48,552 nt of DNA from Thermoanaerobaculum sp. (GTDB taxonomy: Bacteria > Acidobacteriota > Thermoanaerobaculia > Multivoradales > UBA5704), in NCBI GenBank assembly GCA_021154885.1, contig JAJKHS010000008.1, positions 1 to 48,552 on the forward strand, in the 5' to 3' direction. The notes below the pieces were generated by a model. The model was not told the origin of the DNA, ran no database searches, and saw only the letters and a program-made list of their open reading frames with translations. Numbering within the stretch: the first letter of the stretch is position 1; the number at the start of each line of letters is the position of its first letter. Shown here piece after piece: positions 7,301 through 14,662 of this stretch. A program made the position numbers and the translations under genes.

Positions 7301-7786
7301 CTACAAGGGCTCGCGATGATAGCTCATTCCCGCCTCGATCGAGAGCGCGCGGTAGAGCTGCTCGTACAGCACGACCCGTGCCAGCTCGTGGGAGAGCGTC
7401 ATGGGACCCAGCGAGAGGACCGCGCGGGCGCCGTCGACCACGGCGCGGTCGAGGCCGAGGTCGGAGCCGATGAGGAAGGCGATGGGGTGGGGCCACTCCT
7501 CACGCAGGCGGGCGAGGCGCTCGGCGAGCTGCTCCGAGGAGAGCTGTTCGCCCCGGCTGTCGAGGGCGATGCTCCAGGCGGACGGCGGCAGGGCGGCGAG
7601 CAGGGCCTGCCCCTCGGCCCGCAGCCGCTGGGGATCGTCCGCCGCCGCCCGGGCGCGGACGGGCACGTCCCGCACCGGCGTCGATCGAGCGATGCGGGCG
7701 ATGCGGCGCCGGTAGGAGTCGCAGATCTCTTCCCAGTGGGAGCGTTGGTGCCGTCCTGCCCAGAGGACGACGAGCTCGCGGCCCAC
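7301..7786 (-). CDS. rlmH: 23S rRNA pseudouridine-1915 N3-methyltransferase
   Basis: A 161-residue SPOUT methyltransferase. The C-terminal trefoil knot is clear: FLIGSDLGLDRAVVDGA, then LSLGPMTLSHELARVVLYEQLYRALSI, with the usual terminal YHR segment. RlmH methylates pseudouridine 1915 in helix 69 of 23S rRNA on assembled ribosomes. The GTG start at 7786 sits one base after the def stop (TGA-G-GTG), so translation is probably coupled to def; this start gives the family length. Longer readings of the frame overlap def and are rejected. Confidence 0.92.
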   Translation of the reverse strand: MGRELVVLWAGRHQRSHWEEICDSYRRRIARIARSTPVRDVPVRARAAADDPQRLRAEGQALLAALPPSAWSIALDSRGEQLSSEQLAERLARLREEWPHPIAFLIGSDLGLDRAVVDGARAVLSLGPMTLSHELARVVLYEQLYRALSIEAGMSYHREPL

Positions 7787-7787
7787 C

Positions 7788-8336
7788 TCAGCCGACCGCG
7801 GTCTCGTCGAGGTCCGGCTGCGAGCCGCCGACCAGGTAAGCCTCCCACTCGTCGAAGAAGGCCAGGGAGCGGAGGTCCCGCATACGGTCGAGGAAGACGA
7901 TGCCGTTGAGGTGGTCGAACTCGTGCTGGACGATGCGGGCCTCGAAGCCGGAGACCACGTAATCGAGGGGGCGCCCCTCGCGGTCGAGCCCCTGCACCCG
8001 CACCTTCGGATGCCGCGGCACCAGCCCACGCAGGTCGGGGATCGACAGGCACCCCTCCCAGTCGTAGGCCAGCTCCCGGGCCTGCGGGGTGATCATGGGG
8101 TTGACCACCACGTGCAGCGGGATCTCCGGCGGGCCGGCCGCCTGGTAGACGAAGACCTGGGCCTCCTCGCCCACCTGGGGCGCGGCGAGCCCCACGCCGT
8201 GGGATTCGTGCATCGTCTCGATCATGTCGTCGATCAGCGCCTGGAGCTCCGGATCGCCGATCCGCTCCGGCGGGACGGGGAGGGCCGGAGTGCGGAGGGC
8301 GGGGTGGCCGAGGCGGACAATGGTTCTCAGGGGCAT
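7788..8336 (-). CDS. def: peptide deformylase
   Basis: A 182-residue metalloenzyme that removes the formyl group from nascent peptides. All three signature motifs are present: GVGLAAPQ near residue 47, EGCLS near 93 and the metal-binding HEFDH near 138. The first gene of the def-rlmH pair. TATAAT lies eight bases before the ATG, indicating a leaderless transcript. Its start region faces the divergent alpha/beta hydrolase gene. Confidence 0.96.
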   Translation of the reverse strand: MPLRTIVRLGHPALRTPALPVPPERIGDPELQALIDDMIETMHESHGVGLAAPQVGEEAQVFVYQAAGPPEIPLHVVVNPMITPQARELAYDWEGCLSIPDLRGLVPRHPKVRVQGLDREGRPLDYVVSGFEARIVQHEFDHLNGIVFLDRMRDLRSLAFFDEWEAYLVGGSQPDLDETAVG

Positions 8337-8344
8337 GCGCCGGC

Positions 8345-8350
8345 ATTATA
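8345..8350 (-). promoter_or_regulatory. -10 box for def (leaderless)
   Basis: A perfect TATAAT on the minus strand, eight bases before the def ATG. Confidence 0.65.
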
Positions 8351-8390
8351 TCCTGTGGAATATCCTGCGGACTGAAAAGCTCCGCAATGG

Positions 8391-8396
8391 TATCCT
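8391..8396 (+). promoter_or_regulatory. -10 box for the alpha/beta hydrolase gene
   Basis: TATCCT ends eight bases before the ATG at 8405. The same hexamer occurs at 8349-8354 and 8361-8366, so three copies stand in this short divergent region; which is used is unknown. Confidence 0.4.
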
Positions 8397-8404
8397 CCCG
8401 GACC

Positions 8405-9397
8405 ATGGTGAGAGGCACGGGGCGGTCCCTCGCAGGCGATCGTGGACGGCGCTGGACCCGGCGCCTGCTGCTGGCAGGCCTGGCGGTGGGGGTTCCCGTC
8501 GCGGTGGGCGCCCTGCTGCGCCGCCGCGCCGAGCCGCCCGCGGCGCCCCGCTGGGGCCGCGCCCACCGCTACGCCGGCCGCTCCGGCCCCGAGGTGGTCT
8601 TCCAGGAGCTGGGCAGCGGTCCGCCGGTTCTCCTCCTTCACTCCTTCGGTCCCGGCTACGACGCCCAGCAATGGCGCGCCGCCGCCGAGGTCCTGGCCGG
8701 GCGCTACTGCGTCTACGTCCCCGACCTCCCCGGCTGGGGGCGCACCCGCGGCGCCGGAGCCCTCCGGCCTGAGCCGTACCTCGACCTCCTCGCGGACTTC
8801 CTGGCCAGCGTGGTGCGGGAGAAGGCCGTGGTGGTGGCGGCGGGCCTGGCGGCTGCCTATGCCGTCCAGACCGCCGTGGAGCATCCGGGCCGGGTGCGCG
8901 CTCTCGCCCTGGTATCGCCCCTGGGCCTGGGCGACGACGACCCCGCCCTGACCGTGGCCCAATCCTTCGTGGGGAAGCTCCTGAGCGTGCCGTTGCTGTC
9001 CGCCTCGGTGCTGGACGCCCTCACCGGCCGGGCCGCCGTGGAGCACCACCTGCGCAAGGAGGTCTACGCCGCTCCCGAGCGGGTGGACGCGGCTCTCCTC
9101 GAGCATCACTACCGCGCCAGCCACACCCCCGGCGCCAGGGCCGCCCTCGCCGCCTACCTGCGGGGCGACCTCTGGCTGGATGTCGCCGAAGAGCTCTCCG
9201 CGCTCGAAGTGCCCGTCTGGCTCGCCTGGGGCCGGCAGGCCAGGACCCCGCCCGTCGCGACCGCGGACCAGTGGCTCCAGCACCTTCCCGAGGCCGGCCT
9301 CGCCGTCTTCGAAGGCGCCGGCGCCCTCCCCCATGCCGAGGTCCCGGCCCTGTTCTGCAGGGGGCTGGAGCGGTTCCTGGAAGAGTTGCCGGACTAG
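8405..9397 (+). CDS. membrane-anchored alpha/beta hydrolase fold protein without the nucleophile serine
   Basis: The 330-residue protein begins with Arg-rich residues and a hydrophobic helix (LLLAGLAVGVPVAVGALL), so it is probably anchored in the membrane. The fold is clear: HSFGPGYDAQQWR (oxyanion-hole loop), YVPDLPGWGRT, ALALVSPLGLG, PVWLAWGRQ, and a late histidine in LPHAEVP. At the nucleophile elbow, where the family has GxSxG, it reads VVVAAGLAAAYAV, with glycine in the serine position. It is therefore probably not a serine hydrolase; a binding or scaffolding role is possible. An ATG at 8387 in frame is an alternative start. Its stop is in a CTAG shared with the convergent serine hydrolase. 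Confidence 0.8.
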   Translation: MVRGTGRSLAGDRGRRWTRRLLLAGLAVGVPVAVGALLRRRAEPPAAPRWGRAHRYAGRSGPEVVFQELGSGPPVLLLHSFGPGYDAQQWRAAAEVLAGRYCVYVPDLPGWGRTRGAGALRPEPYLDLLADFLASVVREKAVVVAAGLAAAYAVQTAVEHPGRVRALALVSPLGLGDDDPALTVAQSFVGKLLSVPLLSASVLDALTGRAAVEHHLRKEVYAAPERVDAALLEHHYRASHTPGARAALAAYLRGDLWLDVAEELSALEVPVWLAWGRQARTPPVATADQWLQHLPEAGLAVFEGAGALPHAEVPALFCRGLERFLEELPD

Positions 9398-10539
9398 GGG
9401 GCCTGACTCCGGAACACCTCCGCCGTGTCGAAGGCCAGGGCCTCGGCGTTGGTGTCGGAGCTGTTGGACAGGACCATCACCGAGAGGCTCTCCCGGGGGT
9501 AGTGGAGATAGTAGGAGGTGTAGCCCATCCAGAGCCCCGAGTGGCCATAGTAGAGGTTGCCGGTGTCGCCCGCGTAGTCCACGTTCCAGCCGAAACCGTA
9601 GGAGAAGGGCTGGCCGTCGTTGAAGCGGCCGGGCGTGAACATCTCCGCCAGCAGGTCGGCCCGCAGCAGGTAGCCGCCGAAGAGCATGCGGTCGTAGCGG
9701 GCCAGGTCGGCGACGGTCGAATAGACCTCGCCCGAGCCGTAGAGGAAGTTGAGGGAGCTGGAGTCGTCGAGGACCCAGCCGCCCAGGCTCCGGGAGTCCC
9801 AGCCGCCGAGACCCCGGGTGTAGCCCCGGGCTCGCCTGCCCTGGCGCACCCGCGCATCGTCGAAGACGAAAGTGTCCGCCATGCCGGCCGGACCGAAGAT
9901 CCGCTCCTGCATGAACTGTGGAAAGGGCTCTCTGGAGATCCTCTCCACCACCAGGCCCAGCAGGTCGAAGCCCGAGTCGCTGTAGGCGTACCGGGTGCCC
10001 GGCGGGAAGTCGAGGCGGCGCCAGGACGCGAGGAGCCGGAGGGCGTCCTCCGCCGTGGGCCTGCCGGGCCACTCCTCCAGAGCCGCATAGGTGTCCGGAA
10101 TGCCGCTCGTGTTCTGCAGCAGGTGCCGGATCTTGACCCTGCCCCCCCAGCCCCGCATCTCCGGCACGTAACGCACCGCCCGGTCGTCGAGCCGGAGCCT
10201 GCCGTCCTGGACGAGGAGCAGGGCCGCCACCGCCGTCATCTCCTTGCCGCACGAGGCGAGGTGGAAGGCCGTCTCCGGGTCCACCGGCGTCCGCCGGCGC
10301 AGATCGGCGGCGCCGTACCCCGCCTGGAAGACCACCCTCCCCTTGCGCACCACCCCCACGGCCGCCCCCGGAGTGTCCCGATCGAACGCCGCGAAGAGCT
10401 CGTCCAGCCGCTGCCGCGTCGTCTGGCCGGGCCGCGGCCGCCGGCCGGCCTGGGTGACCGAGACCGCCTCCAGCGACAGACAGGCGCAGACGGCGATCCC
10501 CAGCATCGAGATCGAGAGGATGGGATGTCTCCAAGTCAT
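9394..10539 (-). CDS. secreted class-C beta-lactamase-like serine hydrolase
   Basis: A 381-residue protein with an N-terminal signal or anchor sequence. The active-site SxxK is S96-C-G-K99 (HLASCGKEMTAV), followed by the tyrosine motif YSD (YAYSDSGFDLLGLVVERI), which replaces the common YxN. HSGLWMGYTSYY provides the KTG-equivalent HxG. These features define the beta-lactamase/D-aminopeptidase/esterase group (Pfam Beta-lactamase). Substrate cannot be told: peptidase, esterase or penicillin-binding activities all occur. It converges on the alpha/beta hydrolase gene and overlaps it by four bases. Confidence 0.88.
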   Translation of the reverse strand: MTWRHPILSISMLGIAVCACLSLEAVSVTQAGRRPRPGQTTRQRLDELFAAFDRDTPGAAVGVVRKGRVVFQAGYGAADLRRRTPVDPETAFHLASCGKEMTAVAALLLVQDGRLRLDDRAVRYVPEMRGWGGRVKIRHLLQNTSGIPDTYAALEEWPGRPTAEDALRLLASWRRLDFPPGTRYAYSDSGFDLLGLVVERISREPFPQFMQERIFGPAGMADTFVFDDARVRQGRRARGYTRGLGGWDSRSLGGWVLDDSSSLNFLYGSGEVYSTVADLARYDRMLFGGYLLRADLLAEMFTPGRFNDGQPFSYGFGWNVDYAGDTGNLYYGHSGLWMGYTSYYLHYPRESLSVMVLSNSSDTNAEALAFDTAEVFRSQAP

Positions 10540-10738
10540 CTTCGGACCCTCGCCCTGCGGACGAATCGCCCGCGATCAAGATAACTCAGGACGCGAAAAC
10601 CTGCGGGCCGGCGCGGAATCGCCCTTTCAGTTATTCATACCTATTTCTCTTTATATTGAAACGATAGATGCTGGCCAGGGGGCTTGACCGCCTTGCGCCT
10701 TCAGCCGTACTATCTGAGCAAAACCAAAACGGAGAAAC

Positions 10739-10773
10739 TTCCGGAGATGATCTCCGGTAGATGATCTCCGGAA
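10739..10773 (+). promoter_or_regulatory. inverted repeat in the leader of the 10792 gene
   Basis: TTCCGGAGAT (10739-10748) and ATCTCCGGAA (10764-10773) form perfect 10-bp arms. A third partial copy sits between them (GATCTCCGG at 10749-10757), so two alternative hairpins can form. It is 18 bases upstream of the ATG and next to the ribosome binding site AAGGAGGG (10781-10788). It could be an operator or a structured leader controlling translation. Confidence 0.6.
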
Positions 10774-10791
10774 CTTCATGAAGGAGGGAAA

Positions 10792-11124
10792 ATGCTAAGG
10801 ACCAAAGTCTGCTTGCTGACCTTCTGTCTGCTGATCGGGCTGGCCGCCGCCGGCGCGGCGGCACACCATCCCACCTACCTGGTGGGCAACGGCGCCGTCT
10901 CCTCCATCAACCTCGCCCCGGCCGGCATCGTGGTCAAGGGCAAGCACCATGGCACGCAGACGTTCACGCTCGCCGCAGGGGGCGTCGTGGACAACCTCAG
11001 CCACCAGAACGTCGGCTTCGGCGCCATCAAGGTCGGCGACATCGTCCGGGTTCGCTACAAGGTGTCCGGCTCGACCCTGTCGGCCGCGCACATCACCATC
11101 GAAGGTCACGCCAAGCCGCACTGA
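10792..11124 (+). CDS. small secreted protein, DUF5666-like
   Basis: A 110-residue protein with a clear signal peptide (LLTFCLLIGLAAAGAAA, cut before HHPTYL). The mature part has short beta strands: GNGAVSSINLAPAGIVVKG, TQTFTLAAG, KVGDIVRVRYKVSGS, LSAAHITIEG. This is like the OB/barrel-like DUF5666 domains that occur in envelope proteins. It has a strong Shine-Dalgarno AAGGAGGG and an inverted repeat in its leader, in a relatively AT-rich stretch. Bidirectional terminator downstream. Function unknown. Confidence 0.75.
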   Translation: MLRTKVCLLTFCLLIGLAAAGAAAHHPTYLVGNGAVSSINLAPAGIVVKGKHHGTQTFTLAAGGVVDNLSHQNVGFGAIKVGDIVRVRYKVSGSTLSAAHITIEGHAKPH

Positions 11125-11170
11125 CGAGCTGCTGTAGATTTATATCCTTTCTTTGGGTCAACCCACTTCA

Positions 11171-11205
11171 GGAGGGGAGCTGGCTGAGTTCCGCCGCTCC
11201 CCTCC
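11171..11205. terminator. bidirectional terminator-like hairpin
   Basis: GGAGGGGAGC (11171-11180) pairs perfectly with GCTCCCCTCC (11196-11205). It lies between two convergent genes (the 10792 gene and the aquaporin gene). No long T-run follows, so termination efficiency is uncertain. Confidence 0.6.
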
Positions 11206-11267
11206 ATGCTTCAGATCCGCGAAGCTTCAGATTCTCGTTCGATTCTCCAGATTCTCGAAATCGCGCT

Positions 11268-11960
11268 CTACTTCTTCCGCGAGCGCTCCTCCTCGTACAC
11301 CGTCTTGTACAGCAGGCCGGCCGCCACGCCGCCCAGGGCGGGGCCGACGAGGTAGACCCAGAGGTCGGAGAAATTGCCGGTGGCGAGCGCCGGGCCGATG
11401 CTGCGGGCCGGGTTGAGGCTGGCGCCGGTGAGGGGGCCGCCCATCAGGATGCAGAAGGTCAGGGTGAGGCCGATGGCGAGGCCGCCGGGCACGGAGGCCT
11501 TGCCGCTGATGCCGGCGTTCATCACGGCGTTGACCAGGAAGAAGGTCAGGATCGCCTCGAGGACGACCCCGATGGCCGGCGTGACGTTGATGGTCACGTC
11601 CCTCACCTGGAGACCGTGGGCCAGAGCGGTGCGGCCAAGATCGGTTCCCGTGCCGCCCAGCACCCAGGCGAGCACGAAGGCGGCGAGGATGCCGCCGGCG
11701 ATCTGGAAGACGATGTAGGAGAAGGCGCGGGCGGCGTCGATCTTGCCGGCCGCCCAGACGCCCAGGGTCACCGCCGGGTTGATGTGCGTGCCCGAGATGT
11801 GGCCGTAGGCGTAGGCGAAGCCCAACACCACGAGGCCGTGGGCGAAGGCAACGCCCACCAGGCCGCCCAGTCCCAAAGCCCCGGTGCCGGCGCCGATGAA
11901 GATCAGCGCGAAGGTGCCGATGAACTCGGCGAGCAGCGACGTCGACAGCTTGTGGTACAT
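11268..11960 (-). CDS. aquaporin (MIP family)
   Basis: A 230-residue channel with six membrane helices in two homologous halves and both NPA boxes: GTHINPAVTLGVW in loop B and LTGASLNPARSIGPAL in loop E, the latter with the selectivity-filter arginine. The N-terminal LLAEFIGTFALIFIGAG is the family's first helix with its AEF motif. The residues and length fit a water-selective AqpZ-type channel rather than a glycerol facilitator, but this is a judgement from loop spacing. Shine-Dalgarno AAGGAGGG precedes the ATG at 11960. Confidence 0.92.
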   Translation of the reverse strand: MYHKLSTSLLAEFIGTFALIFIGAGTGALGLGGLVGVAFAHGLVVLGFAYAYGHISGTHINPAVTLGVWAAGKIDAARAFSYIVFQIAGGILAAFVLAWVLGGTGTDLGRTALAHGLQVRDVTINVTPAIGVVLEAILTFFLVNAVMNAGISGKASVPGGLAIGLTLTFCILMGGPLTGASLNPARSIGPALATGNFSDLWVYLVGPALGGVAAGLLYKTVYEEERSRKK

Positions 11961-12084
11961 GCAAGCCCTCCTTCAGAGGAAAGACGGACGAAACGGCGGC
12001 GATAGTGTAACGCAGCGCAGCGGCCCCACCGGAATCAGCCGGGATCAGTAAAAAGCAGCGGGCTTTGGCGCCGGCGGTTCCGGT

Positions 12085-12090
12085 TACAAT
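12085..12090 (+). promoter_or_regulatory. -10 box for selD (leaderless)
   Basis: TACAAT ends seven bases before the ATG at 12098; no Shine-Dalgarno sequence can be seen in between. A weak -35 candidate (GCTTTG) lies 17 bases upstream. Confidence 0.55.
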
Positions 12091-12097
12091 CCCCGCC

Positions 12098-13150
12098 ATG
12101 GCACTGTTCCGGCGGAAATTCCGCCTCACCGCCTGCGCCACCACCGGTGGCTGAGCGGCCAAGATAGGTCCGGGGGACCTTTCGGCGATGATCGCCCCGC
12201 TCGTCCGGCTCGCCGGAGGAGATGAGAGGATCCTCGTCGGTCCGGAGACGGGCGACGACGCCGGGGTCTACCTCCTCGACGGCCACGCCCTGGTCGCCAC
12301 GGCCGACTTCATCACCCCGGTGTGCGACGACCCCCGCCGCTTCGGCCGGGTGGCCGCCGCCAACTCGCTCTCGGACGTCTACGCCATGGGGGGCAGGCCC
12401 CTCTTCGCCCTCAACCTCTGCTGCTTCCCGGAGTTGGAGGGGGAGGGCGCGGCGGCGCTGAGCGGCGTCCTCCAGGGCGGCGCCGAGGGCATGGCACAGG
12501 CCGGCGCCGTGCTGCTGGGCGGCCACTCGGTGCGCGACGAGGAGCTGAAGTATGGCCTCTCGGTCGTCGGGCTGGCCGATCCCAAGCGGCTGCTCACCAA
12601 CGCCGACGCCCGGCCTGGGGACCGCCTGATCCTCACCAAGCCCCTAGGCACGGGCGTGCTGGTCAACGCCTTCAAGGTGGACAAGATCGACGAGGCGGGG
12701 CTGGAGCCGGCCCTAAAGGAGATGGAGCGGCTGAACGACGTGGCCGGCCGCCTCGCCATGGAGCACGGCGTGCACGGCGCCACGGACGTCACCGGCTTCG
12801 CGCTGGCCGGCCACGCCATGGGCATGGCCAAGGCGTCCGGCGTGGCGATCCGCTTCGTCTTCGAGCGGCTGTCCGTCCACGACGACTTCTACCGGTTGGT
12901 CAAGGCGGGGGTCACCACCGGCTGCACGGTGGCGAACGAGGACAACGTCCGCGGCATCCTGGAGGACCGGGCCGGGCTCGACCGGCTCCAGCGCGAGATC
13001 CTCTTCGATCCCCAGACCTCGGGCGGCCTCCTTCTCGCGAGCCCGCCCGAGAGCGCTGCCCCCCTGCTCGCCGCCCTCCTCGCCAGCGGCCACCGCGCGG
13101 CCGAGATCGGCGAGGTTCTCGCGGGGCCGCCAAGGATCGAGGTGGTATAG
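12098..13150 (+). CDS. selD: selenide, water dikinase (selenophosphate synthetase), selenocysteine-containing
   Basis: SelD makes selenophosphate from selenide and ATP for selenocysteine and selenouridine synthesis. A frame that stops for a TGA at 12152-12154 would start only at 12188 and lose the catalytic N-terminus. Reading the TGA as selenocysteine gives a 350-residue protein whose N-terminus is TACATTGGUAAKIGPGDL. Sec is at residue 19 and the essential lysine three residues later (Lys22), the exact spacing of Cys17/Lys20 in E. coli SelD. Further conserved blocks: ETGDDAGVY, TADFITPVCDDP, AANSLSDVYAMGG, LLGGHSVRDEELKYGLSV, TDVTGFALAGHA, FDPQTSGGLLLA. A hairpin fitting a bacterial SECIS follows the UGA. 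No selA, selB or selC is in the window. Confidence 0.93.
12152..12187 (+). promoter_or_regulatory. putative bacterial SECIS element of selD
   Basis: It begins with the UGA codon (12152-12154). AGGTC (12166-12170) pairs with GACCT (12176-12180) around a five-base loop CGGGG, 16-20 bases after the UGA, extendable by GCC/GGC across an internal loop. Distance and a G-rich apical loop are as expected for the SelB-binding hairpins of bacteria. Confidence 0.7.
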
Positions 13151-13169
13151 CCTCTTGCCTGGGATTTTC

Positions 13170-13256
13170 CCTGGGACCGCCGGCGTCCCGCCGGCCTTCT
13201 AACTCCGTTTTTAAAAAAGCGGAGTAAGTTGCCGGCGGGACGCCGGCGCTCCCAGG
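13170..13256. repeat. 87-bp compound palindrome between selD and yceH, possibly also a terminator
   Basis: The outer arms CCTGGGA and TCCCAGG flank a self-complementary block GCCGGCGTCCCGCCGGC (13179-13195), whose reverse complement lies at 13231-13247. The centre holds ACTCCG (13202-13207) and CGGAGT (13220-13225) around a T5A6 core. The whole can fold as one long stem or as two smaller stems. It fills the space between two convergent genes, as expected for a bidirectional terminator, but its compound structure resembles dispersed REP-type elements. Confidence 0.75.
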
Positions 13257-13913
13257 CTAAATCCCGAGTTGCCGCTTGAGCTCTTCCAGATCCGACGTCA
13301 GCTTCGCCACCAGCTCCTCCAGGCGCTCCACACGGGAGGAGAGGGCCGGGCGGGCGGCCAGCGCCAGCGCCTCGGGGGGCTCGGAGACCTCCTGGGGCTC
13401 CGGCTCCGGGGCGAGCTCTCCCACCAGGTGGATCCAGCGGATCTCCTTCTGGCCGGGCCGGCGGGGCAGGTCCCGCACCAGGGGCTCGTCGATGGCGGCG
13501 AGCCGGCGCAGGGCCTCCTCCACCTCCTCCACGGAGGCGAAGGAGTGCATCCGCTCGCTGCGGGTGCGCAGCTCGCCCGGGGTCTGGGGACCGCGCAGCA
13601 GCAGCAGCGTCATCAGGGCCTTGCCGGCCCGGTCGAGCCCCCAGCGCCGGACCACGCTCTGCTGCCAGCGCTCGGTGCGGGCCCCTTCGGTGCGCCAGAC
13701 CAGGACGTCCTGGCGCAGGCGGTCGAGGGCGTTGACCACCTGCTCCTCGGTGAGCTGCATCACCGGCTCGCGGTTCGTCTTCTGATTGCATGCCAGGAGG
13801 ATGGCGTTGACGGACAGGGGGATCGTCTCGGGGTTCGTCTGCTCCTTCTCGAGCAGCGAGCCGAGGACCCGGATCTCCACCGGGTCGAGTTGTCTGGGGA
13901 TACGCGTCGACAT
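13257..13913 (-). CDS. YceH-like protein (DUF480/UPF0502)
   Basis: The 218-residue protein matches the DUF480 family: LDPVEIRVLGSLLEKEQTNP at the N-terminus, SVNAILLACNQKTNREPVM, then a second winged-helix-like half (RWGLDRAGKALMTLLLLRGPQTPGELR). The C-terminus is a coiled coil (SRVERLEELVAKLTSDLEELKRQL). Function of the family is not established; the two winged-helix domains suggest nucleic-acid binding. The start at 13913 is chosen because the conserved region begins there and a TAAGAT box lies seven bases before it. The longer frame to 13976 is unlikely. Confidence 0.85.
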   Translation of the reverse strand: MSTRIPRQLDPVEIRVLGSLLEKEQTNPETIPLSVNAILLACNQKTNREPVMQLTEEQVVNALDRLRQDVLVWRTEGARTERWQQSVVRRWGLDRAGKALMTLLLLRGPQTPGELRTRSERMHSFASVEEVEEALRRLAAIDEPLVRDLPRRPGQKEIRWIHLVGELAPEPEPQEVSEPPEALALAARPALSSRVERLEELVAKLTSDLEELKRQLGI

Positions 13914-13920
13914 GCACGCG

Positions 13921-13926
13921 ATCTTA
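13921..13926 (-). promoter_or_regulatory. -10 box for yceH (leaderless)
   Basis: TAAGAT on the minus strand, seven bases before the ATG at 13913. A small hairpin CCGAA-TCTT-TTCGG (13927-13940) is directly upstream and might be an operator. Confidence 0.5.
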
Positions 13927-13940
13927 CCGAATCTTTTCGG

Positions 13941-14319
13941 ACAAACCCCCTTGATTTTTCTCCCGAGAGGTGTCATGATGCGCTCAAATTCCGAATCGGC
14001 GCATAGAATGAGATAAGGTTGGAAGCGGCTTCACGAGAGATCACCCCCCGCCACACCCCCGCAGCAACCCCATCAGCACATATATTTCCTTAGTCGTGCG
14101 ATATATGAGGATCACCAGGCATAGAGGGGGACGCGCGAGAGCCTAGGGATCCAGGAGTATCGAGCCGAGCGCGCGCGACGTACCGACCGGGCGTAGCTCC
14201 TTGCAGTCACCGAGCGCCGACTCGACGCCCCATATGATTTTCCCCCTTTGTGGGGGCCGGAGGATGCCGCCTCGCGCGGCGAACGACAAACCTGTTTCTT
14301 TGTTGCAAGGAGCAAGAGC
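13941..14319 (+). other. long non-coding region ahead of cspA
   Basis: No supported ORF. It has a lower GC stretch with an inverted repeat CATATAT (14079-14085)/ATATATG (14101-14107). It ends in a typical Shine-Dalgarno AAGGAG at 14307-14312. In other bacteria cold-shock genes have long structured 5' leaders that act as temperature-sensitive switches; this region may be one, but I see no conserved cold-box that I can name. Confidence 0.4.
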
Positions 14320-14526
14320 ATGGCTGAACAAGGTACGGTGAAGTGGTTCAATGACGCCAAGGGGTATGGGTTCATCGTGCGCGAGCGGGGCGCGGACGTC
14401 TTCGTCCACCACGCCTCGATCATCGCCGAGGGTTTCCGCACCCTGAGCGAAGGGGACCGGGTCTCTTTCGACGTGGTGGAGGGGCCGAAGGGTCTGCAGG
14501 CCAAGAACGTCGTCAAGATCTCCTGA
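14320..14526 (+). CDS. cspA: cold-shock protein
   Basis: A 68-residue single cold-shock domain (OB fold) with the RNA-binding motifs RNP1 KGYGFIV and RNP2 DVFVHH and the typical start [14 protein letters not shown]. It binds single-stranded RNA/DNA and melts secondary structure. Start at 14320 follows AAGGAG at the right distance; the longer frame upstream is ignored. A strong hairpin follows the stop. The symbol is used in the generic family sense. Confidence 0.95.
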   Translation: MAEQGTVKWFNDAKGYGFIVRERGADVFVHHASIIAEGFRTLSEGDRVSFDVVEGPKGLQAKNVVKIS

Positions 14527-14562
14527 CCTGCTTCCACCCGCTGCTTCGATAATCGCGAATCG

Positions 14563-14592
14563 CGCCCTGCCGGGAGCTCTCCTGGCGGGGCG
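14563..14592 (+). terminator. hairpin terminator after cspA
   Basis: CGCCCTGCCGGGAG pairs with CTCCTGGCGGGGCG (two G-U pairs) and is followed by TCGTCGTTT. The stem is long and GC-rich; the T-tract is weak. Confidence 0.6.
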
Positions 14593-14608
14593 TCGTCGTT
14601 TCGGGCAG

Positions 14609-14653
14609 GACAGCAAAGACGGCAGGGACGACAAGGACAAGAAGGACAGAGGG
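14609..14653. repeat. five 9-bp degenerate repeats
   Basis: Consecutive units GACAGCAAA, GACGGCAGG, GACGACAAG, GACAAGAAG and GACAGAGGG. They lie between the cspA terminator and the antiporter promoter and have no coding role that I can see. Confidence 0.6.
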
Positions 14654-14656
14654 AGC

Positions 14657-14662
14657 TAAGAT
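14657..14662 (+). promoter_or_regulatory. -10 box for the antiporter gene (leaderless)
   Basis: TAAGAT ends eight bases before the ATG at 14671, with no Shine-Dalgarno sequence. Confidence 0.5.

Noticed and set aside
8327-10579. Long ORF (750 codons) opposite the alpha/beta hydrolase and running through the serine hydrolase in another frame
   Set aside because: Shadow frame of GC-rich genes; no recognisable domain, and both real genes there have strong motifs.
12152-12154. TGA in selD as a frameshift or nonsense mutation
   Set aside because: The frame is the same on both sides, the codon falls exactly at the Sec/Cys position of SelD, and a SECIS-like hairpin follows.
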